In this document: piece after piece, positions 41,806-51,555 of the stretch
How the letters are laid out: every line of letters starts with the position of its first letter
How positions within the stretch are numbered: the first letter of the stretch is position 1
Assembly: GCF_030158645.1 (NCBI RefSeq)
Contig: NZ_JAOASO010000036.1
Location: 1-64,000, forward strand
Reading direction: 5' to 3'
DNA: 64,000 nt
Origin: Hydrogenophaga sp.
GTDB lineage: Bacteria > Pseudomonadota > Gammaproteobacteria > Burkholderiales > Burkholderiaceae_C
Notes under the pieces: model-generated
Databases searched by the model: none
Seen by the model: the letters and a program-made list of their open reading frames with translations, nothing else
What the model was told of the DNA's origin: nothing
Program-made: the position numbers and the translations under genes

Positions 41806-42870
41806 ATGGCGCTCGTTTCCATGCGCGAACTGCTCGACCACGCCGCGATTCACGGCTACGGCATTCCAGCGTTCAACGTCAACAACCTCGAACAGGTGCA
41901 GGCTGTGATGGCCGCCGCCCACGAAGCCGGCGCGCCGGTCATCCTGCAGGCCAGCGCCGGTGCGCGCAAATACGCCGGCGAACCCTTCATCAAGCACCTG
42001 ATCCAGGCCGCGGTGGAGTCGTATCCGCACATCCCGCTGGTGATGCACCAGGACCACGGCCAGAACCCGGACGTGTGCCGCGGCGCGATCGACCTGGGCT
42101 TCAGCTCCGTGATGATGGACGGCAGCCTGGAAGGCGACGGCAAGACCATCGCCAGCTACGAATACAACGTCGACGTGACCCGCCAGGTGGTGGACATGGC
42201 GCACAAGCTGGGCGTGACCGTGGAAGGTGAACTGGGTTGCCTGGGCAGCCTGGAGACCATGCAGGGCGACAAGGAAGACGGCCACGGCACCGACGCGGTG
42301 ATGACGCGCGAACAGCTGCTGACCGACCCCGAGCAGGCCGCCGACTTTGTGAAACGCACCCAGCTCGACGCCCTGGCCATTGCCATCGGCACCAGCCACG
42401 GCGCCTACAAGTTCACCCGCAAGCCCACCGGCGACATCCTGGCGATCGACCGCATCCAGGAAATCAACCGCCGCCTGCCCAACACCCACCTGGTGATGCA
42501 CGGCTCCAGCTCGGTGCCACAAGACCTGCTGGCCGTGATCAACCAGTACGGCGGCAAGATCAAGGAAACCTACGGCGTGCCGGTCGAAGAGATCCAGAAG
42601 GCGATCAAATTCGGCGTGCGCAAGATCAACATCGACACCGACATCCGCCTGGCCATGACGGCCGCGGTGCGCAAGTTCCTGGCCGAGAACCCCGAGAAGT
42701 TCGACGCCCGCGAATGGCTCAAGCCCGCGCGCGAAGCCGCCAAGGCGATCTGCAAGCAGCGCTACATCGAGTTCGGCTGCGAAGGCCAGGCCAGCAAGAT
42801 CAAGGGCGAGAGCCTCCAGGTCGTGGCCGCCAAGTACGCCAAGGGCGAACTGGCCCAGGTGGTGCACTGA
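41806..42870 (+). CDS. fba: class II fructose-bisphosphate aldolase
   Basis: This 354-residue zinc enzyme cleaves or forms fructose 1,6-bisphosphate. Motifs seen are [20 protein letters not shown], the zinc-site region [20 protein letters not shown] and [20 protein letters not shown], and [19 protein letters not shown]. The length fits the class IIB/CbbA-like group, common in Burkholderiales. A terminator follows. Confidence 0.96.
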   Translation: MALVSMRELLDHAAIHGYGIPAFNVNNLEQVQAVMAAAHEAGAPVILQASAGARKYAGEPFIKHLIQAAVESYPHIPLVMHQDHGQNPDVCRGAIDLGFSSVMMDGSLEGDGKTIASYEYNVDVTRQVVDMAHKLGVTVEGELGCLGSLETMQGDKEDGHGTDAVMTREQLLTDPEQAADFVKRTQLDALAIAIGTSHGAYKFTRKPTGDILAIDRIQEINRRLPNTHLVMHGSSSVPQDLLAVINQYGGKIKETYGVPVEEIQKAIKFGVRKINIDTDIRLAMTAAVRKFLAENPEKFDAREWLKPAREAAKAICKQRYIEFGCEGQASKIKGESLQVVAAKYAKGELAQVVH

Positions 42871-42895
42871 CCGGCATCCGGCTCAAACGCCCTTC

Positions 42896-42923
42896 AAAAC
42901 GCCACCCTCGCGGTGGCGTTTTT
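42896..42923. terminator. bidirectional terminator between fba and the IclR gene
   Basis: AAAACGCCACC (42896-42906) and GGTGGCGTTTT (42912-42922) are perfect 11-bp arms with a CTCGC loop. A T-run (42919-42923) follows on the plus strand, and T residues follow on the minus strand too. It would end fba transcription and the oppositely directed iclR-type transcript. Confidence 0.9.
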
Positions 42924-42926
42924 CAT

Positions 42927-43754
42927 TCAGTCCTCCCAACCCGCCGCCTGAATGGCGGCCACGATCTCGCGGCCCGTTTTCACCAGTGCCGGGCCAAAGT
43001 CGTCGTGCAGCATGGCGCCCTGCAGCCGCGAGGCCGGGCCGCCCACGGTGAGCGCCAGCGGCTCGCGGCCGTCGCCCAGGTCCAGGCCCACGCCGATGGC
43101 CGCGATCTCGCTTTCCCACTCCGATTCCGACACCGCGTAGCCGCGTTCGGCCCAATCGATTTCGGCGCGCTGGAGCCCCGCCTCACGAACGGCCCAGCGC
43201 TCGGGGTCTTGCGCCTGCAGGCGCCGCGCCATCACGCCGCGCATGCCCGGCGAGGCCGAGCACCAGATCGCGCGGCCCATGGCCGTTTCGGCGAACGGCA
43301 GGCGCGTGCCCACGTCGAGCCCCAGGATGAGCCGCGCCGTGCTGCGGCAGTGCGCCACGTAGACCACCGAGGTGTCGTGCCGCACCCCCAGCGAAATGGC
43401 GGCCTGGGTGTGCTCGGCCAGCGTTTCCATGAACGGCCTCGCGATGCGCCCGACCTGGAAGTTGGACAACACGCTGAAGCCCAGCGACAGCACCGCCGGG
43501 CTCAGCGCGTATTCACCCGTGGCGGCGCGGTGGCGCAAATAGCCCAGGCTGGTGAGCGTGAAGGTGAGGCGCGAGACGGTGGCCTGCGGCAGGCCGGTGC
43601 GCCGGGCCAGCTCCGCGTGCGCCAGCCAGCGGTCGGACGGGCTGAAGCATCGCAACACCGTGAGGCCACGCGCCAGCGCGGTGACAAAACGGCGGTCGTC
43701 GGCCGGGTCTTCTGCGGTCAGCGGGGTGGATGGTGTGTGGCGCTGGCGGCCCAT
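42927..43754 (-). CDS. IclR-family transcriptional regulator
   Basis: From ATG 43754 this is 275 residues. The N-terminal winged helix-turn-helix covers about 25-85 (AELARRTGLPQATVSRLTFT). The C-terminal effector domain follows (ISLGVRHDTSVVYVAHCRST, LPFAETAMGRAIW). It is divergent from an acyl-CoA ligase gene; three related palindromes lie around its start and the intergenic gap, so it probably controls both transcripts. The effector is unknown, likely the organic acid handled by the ligase and binding protein. The frame is open 17 codons further upstream, but homology starts here. Confidence 0.92.
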   Translation of the reverse strand: MGRQRHTPSTPLTAEDPADDRRFVTALARGLTVLRCFSPSDRWLAHAELARRTGLPQATVSRLTFTLTSLGYLRHRAATGEYALSPAVLSLGFSVLSNFQVGRIARPFMETLAEHTQAAISLGVRHDTSVVYVAHCRSTARLILGLDVGTRLPFAETAMGRAIWCSASPGMRGVMARRLQAQDPERWAVREAGLQRAEIDWAERGYAVSESEWESEIAAIGVGLDLGDGREPLALTVGGPASRLQGAMLHDDFGPALVKTGREIVAAIQAAGWED

Positions 43755-43768
43755 GGATGCGGTCCTTT

Positions 43769-43783
43769 TTCTGCAGATCGGAA
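43769..43783. promoter_or_regulatory. IclR-type operator, site 1
   Basis: TTCTGCAGATCGGAA is an imperfect version of the palindrome TTCCG-N5-CGGAA found at two other positions in the same gap. It lies 15 bases before the regulator ATG, so binding would block its own transcript. Confidence 0.5.
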
Positions 43784-43808
43784 TATGCGGCGACTCGGCG
43801 CCCATCGT

Positions 43809-43825
43809 ATTCCGCAGAACGGAAT
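43809..43825. promoter_or_regulatory. IclR-type operator, site 2
   Basis: ATTCCGCAGAACGGAAT is a perfect palindrome in its arms (ATTCCG/CGGAAT, 5-base spacer). It is 41 bases from site 1, close to four helical turns, so the two could be bound on one face. Confidence 0.65.
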
Positions 43826-43921
43826 TTTTGAATCACACGGGCAGGCATCGCATGCTCGCTTTCCCTGATCAGCGTTTACATGGGATAGGGGGCACCGTAT
43901 ATTGATCAACAAAGATATGTT

Positions 43922-43936
43922 TTCCGCCCAGCGGAA
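43922..43936. promoter_or_regulatory. IclR-type operator, site 3
   Basis: TTCCGCCCAGCGGAA has the same arms as site 2. It lies 24 bases before the acyl-CoA ligase ATG. Two -10-like sequences, TATATT near 43898 and GATATG near 43914, lie just upstream, so a bound protein would cover the transcription start. Confidence 0.65.
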
Positions 43937-43959
43937 TTCTGCAGCCCCACACCCCACGC

Positions 43960-45648
43960 ATGACGCCCCCCACCCCGGCCCACTGGCCGCCCGGCCTGCC
44001 GCAGCACCTCGCGCTGCCGCAGACGCACGTCTTCTACAACCTGGAGGTGTCGGCCCGGCGCTACCCCGACAAGCCCTTCATCGTGTTCTACGACTCGGTG
44101 CTGACCTACGCCGACTTCCTGCGTGAGACCGAACACCTCGCCGGCCACCTGCAGCAGGTCGGCGGCGTGCAGCCGGGTGACCGCGTGCTGCTGTGCATGC
44201 AGAACAGCCCGCAGTGGGCGCTGGCTTTCTACGCCATCCTGCGCGCGGGTGCGGTGGTGGTGCCGGTGAACCCGATGAACCGCGTGGAAGAGCTGCGCCA
44301 CTGCGTGGACGACAGCGGCGCTCGGATTGCGTTCGTGGCGCAAGACCTGCTGCCGCAGGTGCACCCGCTGCTCGCCCCGGAAGGCGAGGGCCTGCGCCAT
44401 GTGGTCGTGGCCACCTACAGCGACCACCTCCGCGTGCCCACCGATCTCCCCGTGCCCGACTTCGTGAAGGCACCGCGCGCGGCCCTGACCGAACCCGGTC
44501 TGGTGGCGTGGGCCGACGCCATCGCGCCGGAGCGAAGCCCCGGCCCGCTCGCCACCGGCCCCGACGACCTCTGCGCCATGCCCTACACCTCGGGCACCAC
44601 CGGTCTGCCCAAGGGCTGCATGCACACGCACCGCAGCGTCATGAGCACGCTGGTGGGCGGCGTGCGCTGGTTCGGCACCGCGTCGGATGCGGTCTGCCTC
44701 TCGGTGCTGCCCTTCTTTCACGTCACCGGCCTCACCGGCAGCCTGAACGGGCCGCTGTACGTGGGCGCGACCATCGTCGTGCTCGCGCGCTGGGACCGCG
44801 AGACCGCGGCCATCTGCATGCAGCGCTACTGCGTGACCATGTGGCAGGCCATCTCGACCATGGTGATCGACTTCCTCGCGCACCCGCAGCTCGACCGTTT
44901 CGACTTGAGCAGCCTGCGCTGCGTGCGCGGCGGCGGTGCGGCCATGCCCGAGGCCTTGGCTGCCCGCCTCAAGGCGCTCACCGGGCAGGATTACATCGAG
45001 GGTTACGGCATGTCCGAGACCATGGCCGCCACCCACATCAACCCCACGCACCGGCCCAAGCGGCAGTGCCTCGGCATGCCGGTGTTTGATGTCACCGCGC
45101 TCGTGGTCGACCCCACCACCCTGACCGAGCTGCCCGCAGGCGAGACCGGCGAGATCGTGGTGCACGGCCCGCAAATCATGCAGGGCTACTGGGGCAACGC
45201 AAAAGCCACGCAAGAGGCTTTCGTCGAGATCAACGGTCGGCGCTTCCTGCGCACGGGCGACCTCGGCCACGTGGACGAAGACGGCTACTTCTTCATGACC
45301 GACCGCTTGAAACGCATGATCAACGCCAGCGGCTACAAGGTCTGGCCCGCCGAGGTGGAAGCACTCATGTACCACCACCCCGCCATCCAGGAAGCCTGCG
45401 TGATCGGTGTGCGCGACGCGCGCCGGGGCGAGAGCGTCAAGGCCCTCGTGGTGCTGCGGCCTGAACACCGCGGGCAGGTGACCGAACAGGATGTGATCGA
45501 CTGGGCGCACGGCCACATGGCCGCCTACAAGAGCCCGCGCACCGTGGAATTTGTGGAGGCGCTGCCCCGCTCGGGCAGCGGCAAGGTGATGTGGCGCGAA
45601 CTGCAGGAACAGCAGGCGGTGCGCGACACGGCCAACCCTCCCCCTTGA
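43960..45648 (+). CDS. acyl-CoA ligase (ANL superfamily)
   Basis: This 562-residue AMP-forming ligase activates a carboxylic acid as an acyl-CoA. The P-loop-like motif is MPYTSGTTGLPKGCMHTHRS (about 207-226). Further motifs are GYGMSETMAATHINP, the hinge FLRTGDLGHVDEDGYFFMTD and RLKRMINASGYKVWPAEVE, and the catalytic Lys in SGSGKVMWREL. The chain-length preference cannot be read. The pairing with a TctC-type binding protein and an IclR regulator points to uptake and activation of an organic or aromatic acid (inference). Confidence 0.93.
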   Translation: MTPPTPAHWPPGLPQHLALPQTHVFYNLEVSARRYPDKPFIVFYDSVLTYADFLRETEHLAGHLQQVGGVQPGDRVLLCMQNSPQWALAFYAILRAGAVVVPVNPMNRVEELRHCVDDSGARIAFVAQDLLPQVHPLLAPEGEGLRHVVVATYSDHLRVPTDLPVPDFVKAPRAALTEPGLVAWADAIAPERSPGPLATGPDDLCAMPYTSGTTGLPKGCMHTHRSVMSTLVGGVRWFGTASDAVCLSVLPFFHVTGLTGSLNGPLYVGATIVVLARWDRETAAICMQRYCVTMWQAISTMVIDFLAHPQLDRFDLSSLRCVRGGGAAMPEALAARLKALTGQDYIEGYGMSETMAATHINPTHRPKRQCLGMPVFDVTALVVDPTTLTELPAGETGEIVVHGPQIMQGYWGNAKATQEAFVEINGRRFLRTGDLGHVDEDGYFFMTDRLKRMINASGYKVWPAEVEALMYHHPAIQEACVIGVRDARRGESVKALVVLRPEHRGQVTEQDVIDWAHGHMAAYKSPRTVEFVEALPRSGSGKVMWRELQEQQAVRDTANPPP

Positions 45649-45718
45649 GCACCCCGTGCGGTGCGCACCGCGCCGCAACCACCGCCAATACGGCATTCCC
45701 CCAGAAGGAGACAACCGC

Positions 45719-46729
45719 ATGAAGAACACACCGTCCACCCCCCGATCCAGCGGCCGCCGCGCGCTGCTGCTGGCCGCCGTCACCGCCACAGCCGCTGCCG
45801 GCGTGGCGCCCTGGAGCGTGGCCCATGCGCAAGCCCAGGCCTACCCCAGCCGCCCGGTCACGCTCATCATTCCGTGGCCCGCCGGCGGCTCCACCGACCG
45901 CCACCTGCGCACCCTGGCCGAGCTCGCGTCCAAGCACCTGGGCCAGCCCATCGTGGTCGAAAACAAGCCCGGCGCCGGCGGCACCCTGGGCCCGAGCACC
46001 ATGGCGCAAACCGCCAAGCCCGACGGCTACACCATCGCGCAGTTCCCGCTGGGCATGCTGCGCATGCCGCACATGCAGAAGACCAACTGGAACCCGCTGA
46101 CCGACTTCAGCTACATCATCGGCGTCTCGGGCTACACCTTCGGCCTCACCGTCAAGGCCGACTCGCCTTACAAAACCTTCAAGGACTACGTGGAGGCCGC
46201 GCGCAAGCAACCCGGCACGATCAACTACGGCTCCACCGGCACCGGCAGCAGCCCCCACCTGCTGATGGAAGAGGTGGCGGACAACGCCAAGGTGCAATTC
46301 GTCCATGTGCCGTTCAGGGGCAACGCCGACCTGCAGTCCGCCCTGCTGGGTGGGCACGTGATGGCACAGAGCGACGCCACCGGCTGGGACAAGTTTGTCG
46401 ACAGCGGCGAGATGCGCCTGCTGGTGACCTTCGGCGAGCAGCGCACCAAGCGCTGGCCCGACGTGCCCACCGCGCAGGACCTCGGCTACAACGTGGTGTC
46501 GACCTCGCCTTACGGCCTGGTCGGCCCCAAGGGCATGGACCCGGCCATCATGAAGACGCTGCACGACGCGTTCAAGAAGGCCATGGACGAACCCAAACAC
46601 CTGGAAGTGCTGGGTCAGCTCAACCAGGCCATGTGGTACCGCAACGGTGACGAGTACCGCCAATGGGCAGCCACCACGTACGCCAAGGACAAGGCCCTGA
46701 TCGAGCGCCTGGGCCTGGCCGCCAAATAA
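45719..46729 (+). CDS. Bug/TctC-family tripartite transporter substrate-binding protein
   Basis: This 336-residue protein has a long Ala-rich, twin-Arg-containing signal (SGRRALLLAAVTATAAAGVA, cleavage near AHAQ at about 38) and AAGGAG 9 bases upstream of the ATG. The mature protein has the Bug signatures YPSRPVTLIIPWPAGGSTDR, VENKPGAGGTLGPSTMAQTA and GYTIAQFP. Such proteins bind carboxylates in the periplasm. No tctAB membrane genes are nearby, so it is an orphan binding protein, as is common in Comamonadaceae. It is downstream of the acyl-CoA ligase and likely co-expressed. Confidence 0.93.
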   Translation: MKNTPSTPRSSGRRALLLAAVTATAAAGVAPWSVAHAQAQAYPSRPVTLIIPWPAGGSTDRHLRTLAELASKHLGQPIVVENKPGAGGTLGPSTMAQTAKPDGYTIAQFPLGMLRMPHMQKTNWNPLTDFSYIIGVSGYTFGLTVKADSPYKTFKDYVEAARKQPGTINYGSTGTGSSPHLLMEEVADNAKVQFVHVPFRGNADLQSALLGGHVMAQSDATGWDKFVDSGEMRLLVTFGEQRTKRWPDVPTAQDLGYNVVSTSPYGLVGPKGMDPAIMKTLHDAFKKAMDEPKHLEVLGQLNQAMWYRNGDEYRQWAATTYAKDKALIERLGLAAK

Positions 46730-46780
46730 GGGGGTGACCGGGGGATTCGCCGACTTGCGATAATCCCCTCGAATGGTTCA

Positions 46781-46810
46781 AAGCCCGTTGGCTGTTCAAC
46801 GGGCTTTTTT
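46781..46810 (+). terminator. terminator upstream of purC
   Basis: AAGCCCGTTG (46781-46790) and CAACGGGCTT (46797-46806) form a 10-bp stem with a GCTGTT loop, followed by a T-run to 46810. It probably ends the acyl-CoA ligase/Bug transcript. GATAAT (46759-46764) just upstream could be a -10 box for purC; in that case the hairpin would lie within the purC leader and act as an attenuator. Confidence 0.85.
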
Positions 46811-46838
46811 CTTGTCCCGCCTTTTCCCCGATCCGATC

Positions 46839-47747
46839 ATGACCACTGCCCTGCACACCTCGGCCCTCACCTCCCTGCCCTTGCTGGCGCGCGGCAAGGT
46901 GCGCGACAACTACGCCGTGGGCGACGACCGCATCCTGATGGTGGCGAGCGACCGCATCAGCGCCTTCGACGTGATCATGGGCGAGCCGATTCCGGGCAAG
47001 GGCGAGTTGCTCACAAAGCTCTCGCTGTTCTGGTTCGACAAGCTCGGCCCCAAGGGCCTCAACATCTGTCCGATCCACCTCACGGGTGACGCGCCCGAGA
47101 GCGTGGTCTCGGTAACCGAGGCGCCGCAGGTCACCGGCCGCTCGATGCTGGTGCAGCGCCTGAAGCCGATCCCGGTGGAGGCCGTGGTGCGCGGCTACCT
47201 CGCCGGCAGCGGCTGGAAGGAATACCAGGACAACCAGGCCGTGTGCGGCGTGAAGCTGCCCGCCGGCCTGCAAAACGCGTCCAAGCTGCCCGAGCCGATC
47301 TACACCCCAGCGGCCAAGGCCGAGATGGGCGAGCACGACGAGAACATCACCTTCGAGCAAACCGTGGCCATGATCGGCCCCGAACTCGCCGCGCAGATCC
47401 GCGACGTGTCGATCGCGCTCTACAAGGCCGCGGCCGACATGGCGCTCCAGAAGGGCATCATCATTGCCGACACCAAGTTCGAGTTCGGCCTGGACAAGGC
47501 CGGGAAACTGGTGCTCATGGACGAGGTGCTCACGCCCGACAGCTCACGCTACTGGCCGGCCGAAAGTTACGTGGTGGGGCAAAACCCACCCAGCTACGAC
47601 AAGCAGTTCCTGCGCGACTGGCTGGAGACCGCGCAGGTGGGCGGCAAGCCCTGGGACAAGACGCCTCCCGCGCCGCGTTTGCCCAAGGAAGTGATCGAGA
47701 AAACGGCCGCGAAATACCAGGAAGCGCTGACCCGGTTGATGGGCTGA
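46839..47747 (+). CDS. purC: phosphoribosylaminoimidazole-succinocarboxamide synthase
   Basis: From ATG 46839 this is 302 residues: the SAICAR synthase of purine synthesis. Motifs are [60 protein letters not shown] and [20 protein letters not shown]. The frame is open further upstream through the terminator, but homology starts at this ATG. purE and purK follow after a convergent thioredoxin-like gene. Confidence 0.97.
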   Translation: MTTALHTSALTSLPLLARGKVRDNYAVGDDRILMVASDRISAFDVIMGEPIPGKGELLTKLSLFWFDKLGPKGLNICPIHLTGDAPESVVSVTEAPQVTGRSMLVQRLKPIPVEAVVRGYLAGSGWKEYQDNQAVCGVKLPAGLQNASKLPEPIYTPAAKAEMGEHDENITFEQTVAMIGPELAAQIRDVSIALYKAAADMALQKGIIIADTKFEFGLDKAGKLVLMDEVLTPDSSRYWPAESYVVGQNPPSYDKQFLRDWLETAQVGGKPWDKTPPAPRLPKEVIEKTAAKYQEALTRLMG

Positions 47748-47753
47748 AGCTGA

Positions 47754-48662
47754 TCAGCTCAGCACGACGCTCGACAAGCGGCGGCGGTAGGTCGCCACCG
47801 TCGGGTCTTCCGGCGGCACCTGGCCTTCGGCCACCTTGGGCTTGGGGGGGTCGATGATGTCGAGGATGGCAATGAAGGTCTTGCGCGCGAGGTCTTCGCT
47901 CCAGGCCTTGTCGCGCATCAGGATTTCCAGCAGCTCGTCCATGGCGGGCACCCACTGGCTGTGCGCCATGAGCAACTGGGCGAGGGCGAAGCGCGAGACA
48001 AAGTCGCGCTTGTTGGAGGCAATGGCGGCTTGCAGTTCGGCAGCGCGGGCTTGCGGGTCGGCCACATCGACGTTGGCATCGCGTGCGGTCATCCAGCGTT
48101 GCAACGAATCAAGCCGGCGCACGGCGGCGGCCTTGGCGATCACGGGCGCAAACGCCACCTTGGCGTCGTCGTCCAGGCCCAGCTCCAGCTGCAGCTTCAC
48201 CAGGTCGAAGCGCGCGTCGTCGTCGTTCGGGTCGGTTTTCACCGCCTCCTGCAGTTTCTCCAGCGCGCCTTCGAGGTCGCCCTCGGCGATGGCATCCAGC
48301 GCTTCTTCTTCCACCGCCACGGCTTCGAGCTCGTTGGCCGCGGGCAGGTGCTTGTCGAGGAATTCCTTGATCTGGCCTTCGGGCAGCGCGCCCATGAAGC
48401 CGTCAACCGGCTGGCCGTTCATGAGCAGCACGCAGGTGGGGATGCTGCGGATGCCGAAGGCGGCGGCGAGTTGTTGCTCCTGGTCGGAGTCGATCTTGAC
48501 CAGCTTGAAACGCCCGGCGTAAGCGGTTTCCACCTTCTCCAGCAGCGGACCGATCACCTTGCAGGGGCCGCACCACGGGGCCCAGAAATCGACCAGCACG
48601 GGTGTGTGGTGCGAAGCCTCGATGACCTCGGCTTCAAAATTGGCGATGGTGACGTTGATCAT
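47754..48662 (-). CDS. thioredoxin-domain co-chaperone, CnoX/YbbN-like
   Basis: From ATG 48662 this is 302 residues. An N-terminal thioredoxin domain (about 1-110) has an intact active site WAPWCGPCK (C31, C34). A C-terminal set of TPR-like helices follows ([40 protein letters not shown]). The layout is that of CnoX (YbbN), a chaperone and thiol oxidoreductase. E. coli YbbN lacks the CxxC pair, whereas this one keeps it. It lies tail to tail with purC and divergent from purE. Confidence 0.9.
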   Translation of the reverse strand: MINVTIANFEAEVIEASHHTPVLVDFWAPWCGPCKVIGPLLEKVETAYAGRFKLVKIDSDQEQQLAAAFGIRSIPTCVLLMNGQPVDGFMGALPEGQIKEFLDKHLPAANELEAVAVEEEALDAIAEGDLEGALEKLQEAVKTDPNDDDARFDLVKLQLELGLDDDAKVAFAPVIAKAAAVRRLDSLQRWMTARDANVDVADPQARAAELQAAIASNKRDFVSRFALAQLLMAHSQWVPAMDELLEILMRDKAWSEDLARKTFIAILDIIDPPKPKVAEGQVPPEDPTVATYRRRLSSVVLS

Positions 48663-48799
48663 GGGGAAAGGGCCTGAAGGGAAAGCGGGGCACTGCGCAG
48701 CGCCCCGTAAAATCGACACTTTACCGGAGAGCGCCATGCCTGTTCATGCGCGCTACCGGGCACCGCTCCCGCCGGGGGCGCATTGGCCAAAGGCACTTC

Positions 48800-49288
48800 A
48801 TGAACCCCATCCAGGTGGGCGTGGTCATGGGCTCCAGCAGCGACTGGGACACCATGCAGCACGCCGTGCAGATCCTGCAGGACTTCGGCGTTTCGTTTGA
48901 CGCGCGCGTGGTCTCGGCCCACCGCATGCCCGACGACATGTTCAGCTACGCCGAGAGCGCGGCCGGGCGGGGCATGAAATGCATCATCGCAGGCGCCGGC
49001 GGCGCGGCCCATCTGCCGGGCATGCTCGCCGCCAAGACGGTGGTGCCGGTGCTCGGCGTGCCGGTGGCCAGCAAACACCTGAGCGGCGTGGACTCGCTGC
49101 ACAGCATCGTGCAGATGCCCAAGGGTGTGCCGGTGGCCACGTTCGCCATCGGCGCAGCCGGTGCGGCCAACGCAGCGCTGTTCGCCGTGGCCATGCTGGC
49201 CAACGAAGACCCGGCCCTGCGAGCGAAGCTCGAAGCCTTCCGCGCCCAGCAGACCGCCGCCGCACGCGGCATGACCCTTCCCCTGTGA
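48800..49288 (+). CDS. purE: 5-(carboxyamino)imidazole ribonucleotide mutase
   Basis: This 162-residue protein moves the carboxyl group of N5-CAIR to give CAIR in purine synthesis. Motifs are [60 protein letters not shown] and [20 protein letters not shown]. From the upstream TAAAAT at about 48707 to the ATG there is a leader of about 85 bases. It is followed by purK after 10 bases. Confidence 0.97.
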   Translation: MNPIQVGVVMGSSSDWDTMQHAVQILQDFGVSFDARVVSAHRMPDDMFSYAESAAGRGMKCIIAGAGGAAHLPGMLAAKTVVPVLGVPVASKHLSGVDSLHSIVQMPKGVPVATFAIGAAGAANAALFAVAMLANEDPALRAKLEAFRAQQTAAARGMTLPL

Positions 49289-49298
49289 CACCACGCCC

Positions 49299-50534
49299 AT
49301 GAGCCTCAAGACCATCCTCCCCGGCAGCACCTCGCCCACCGGCCAGCAGATCACGCTCGGCGTCATGGGCGGCGGCCAGCTCGGGCGCATGTTCGTGCAG
49401 GCGGCGCAAGCCATGGGTTACTTCACCGCCGTGCTCGATCCCGATCCCGCCAGCCCGGCCGGCCTGATCAGCCACTTCCACATCCAGACGCCTTACGACG
49501 ACGAACAGGGTCTGGCGCAGCTGATGCAGCGCTGCGAAGCCATCACCACCGAGTTCGAAAACGTGCCCTCGCCCGCGCTGGTCACGCTCGGCGCACACCG
49601 CCCGGTCGCGCCCTCAGCGAGCTGCGTGGCGGTGGCGCAGGACCGCATCAAGGAAAAAGCGCACTTCGTGCAGTGCGCACCGGTCAGCGGCGTGTTCCCC
49701 GCGCCGTATGCCGCCATCACCACCGACGCGCTGCTCGCCGCCGTGCCGGCCGAGCTGCTGCCCGGCATCTTGAAAACGGCGCGGCTGGGCTACGACGGCA
49801 AGGGTCAGGTGCGCGTGTCCACGCGCGAAGAACTGGCCGCCGCCTGGGCCAGCCTGAACAAGGTGCCTTGTGTGCTGGAGAAGCTCATGCCGCTGCGCGG
49901 CGAGTGCTCGGTGATCGTGGCGCGCGGCGCCGATGGTCAGACGGTGAGTTTCCCGGTGCAGAAGAACACGCACCACGACGGCATCCTCGCCATCACCGAG
50001 GTGTATGAAGGCGCGCTGGACCCCACCCTGGCCGCGCGCGCGCAGGCCAGCACCGTGGCACTGGCCGACCACCTCAACTACGTGGGTGTGTTGTGCGTGG
50101 AGTACTTCCTGATCGACACCGCCCACGGCGTGGACCTGATCGTCAACGAGATGGCGCCGCGACCGCACAACAGCGGCCACTACACCCAGAACGCCTGCGA
50201 CATCTCGCAGTTCGAGGCGCAGGTGCGCACCCTCGCCGGCCTGCCGCTGCCCACACCGCGCCAGCACAGCCCGGCCATCATGGTCAACCTGCTGGGCGAC
50301 CTCTGGTTCGCGCCCAACGCCGTGCGCGAGAAGGTGAGCGAACGCGGGGTGTCGCCTCCGTGGGCGCAGGTGCTGGCGCTGCCCGGCACCCACCTGCACC
50401 TCTACGGCAAGCTGAGCGCGCGGCCCGGCCGCAAGATGGGCCACCTCAACATCACCGCGCCCACCGTGGCCGAGGTGCGCGAGACCGCCGCGAAGGTGTT
50501 GACGCTGCTCGGCCTGCCCCCACTGGACGCCTGA
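49299..50534 (+). CDS. purK: 5-(carboxyamino)imidazole ribonucleotide synthase
   Basis: This 411-residue ATP-grasp enzyme carboxylates AIR with bicarbonate. It has the start pattern TLGVMGGGQLGRMFVQAAQA, the ATP-grasp segment LKTARLGYDGKGQVRVSTRE and the metal-site NEMAPRPHNSGHYTQNACDI. It works with PurE, encoded 10 bases upstream. The N-terminus is longer than in E. coli by about 20 residues. Confidence 0.97.
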   Translation: MSLKTILPGSTSPTGQQITLGVMGGGQLGRMFVQAAQAMGYFTAVLDPDPASPAGLISHFHIQTPYDDEQGLAQLMQRCEAITTEFENVPSPALVTLGAHRPVAPSASCVAVAQDRIKEKAHFVQCAPVSGVFPAPYAAITTDALLAAVPAELLPGILKTARLGYDGKGQVRVSTREELAAAWASLNKVPCVLEKLMPLRGECSVIVARGADGQTVSFPVQKNTHHDGILAITEVYEGALDPTLAARAQASTVALADHLNYVGVLCVEYFLIDTAHGVDLIVNEMAPRPHNSGHYTQNACDISQFEAQVRTLAGLPLPTPRQHSPAIMVNLLGDLWFAPNAVREKVSERGVSPPWAQVLALPGTHLHLYGKLSARPGRKMGHLNITAPTVAEVRETAAKVLTLLGLPPLDA

Positions 50535-50541
50535 GCACCCC

Positions 50542-51555
50542 ATGCCGCTGCTGCTGAGCGCCGACCAGGCGTCTGCCGTGGAGCAGGCGGCGCAGCGGCT
50601 GGCGGCGGGCTCGCTGGTGGGCATGCCGACCGAAACCGTGTATGGCCTCGCCGCCGATGCCGACAACGCCACCGCGGTGCACCGCATCTTTGAAGCCAAG
50701 GGCCGCCCACCCGACCACCCGCTGATCGTGCACCTGGCGCCCGGCACGGGTGCGCAAGGCTGGCGCGCCGGGGTCGACCACTACGCGCGCGACGTGCCGG
50801 CCTTTGCCACCGCGCTCATGAACGCCTTCTGGCCCGGCCCGCTCACGCTGATCCTGCCGCGCCGCGACGGGGTGGCGGCGGTGGCCGCCGGCGGGCAGGA
50901 CTCGGTGGGTCTGCGCTGCCCGGCCCACCCGGTGGCGCAGGCGCTGCTCACGGCGGCCGCCGCGATGGGGGTGAGCGGTGTCGCCGCGCCCAGCGCCAAC
51001 CGCTTCGGCCGCGTGAGCCCCACCACCGCCGCCCACGTGGCCGGGGAATTCACGGCGCTGTCGGAAGCCGACCTGCTCATCCTCGACGGCGGCGCCTGCC
51101 CAGTGGGCATCGAGTCCACCATCGTCGACGCCACCCGCGCCTGGCCGGTGCTGCTGCGCCCGGGCATGGTCACGGCTGCGCAGATTGAGGCGGTGTGCCA
51201 GCAGCCGCTGCGCGGGCGCGACGACGCCGCGCCCCGCGCCTCGGGCACGTTGGAGTCGCACTACGCGCCACGCGCCAAGGTGCGGCTGATGGACGCCCAA
51301 CCCCTGCAGGCCGCGCTCGATGTGCTGGGCGCGGATGCGCGCCACATCGCGGTGTATGCCCGCACGCCCATCACGGCCGCACGGGGCGTGAACGTTCGAC
51401 GCATGCCGGCCGATGCCGTGCGCAGCGCACAGGAGTTGTTTGCGGTGCTGCGCGAGCTCGATGCCACGGGTGTGCGCCTGATCTGGGTGGAAACGCCGCC
51501 GCCCGACGCGGCGTGGGACGGTGTGCGCGACCGGCTGGTGCGCGCAGCGGCCTGA
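50542..51555 (+). CDS. L-threonylcarbamoyladenylate synthase (Sua5/TsaC)
   Basis: This 337-residue protein is the long Sua5 form: an N-terminal YrdC/TsaC domain (about 1-210) with SLVGMPTETVYGLAADADNA and APSANRFGRVSPTTAAHVAG, and a C-terminal Sua5 domain (about 230-337). It makes threonylcarbamoyl-AMP for the t6A37 tRNA modification. TsaB, which acts in the next step, is encoded about 2 kb downstream. It is 7 bases after purK, probably in the same transcript. Confidence 0.94.
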   Translation: MPLLLSADQASAVEQAAQRLAAGSLVGMPTETVYGLAADADNATAVHRIFEAKGRPPDHPLIVHLAPGTGAQGWRAGVDHYARDVPAFATALMNAFWPGPLTLILPRRDGVAAVAAGGQDSVGLRCPAHPVAQALLTAAAAMGVSGVAAPSANRFGRVSPTTAAHVAGEFTALSEADLLILDGGACPVGIESTIVDATRAWPVLLRPGMVTAAQIEAVCQQPLRGRDDAAPRASGTLESHYAPRAKVRLMDAQPLQAALDVLGADARHIAVYARTPITAARGVNVRRMPADAVRSAQELFAVLRELDATGVRLIWVETPPPDAAWDGVRDRLVRAAA

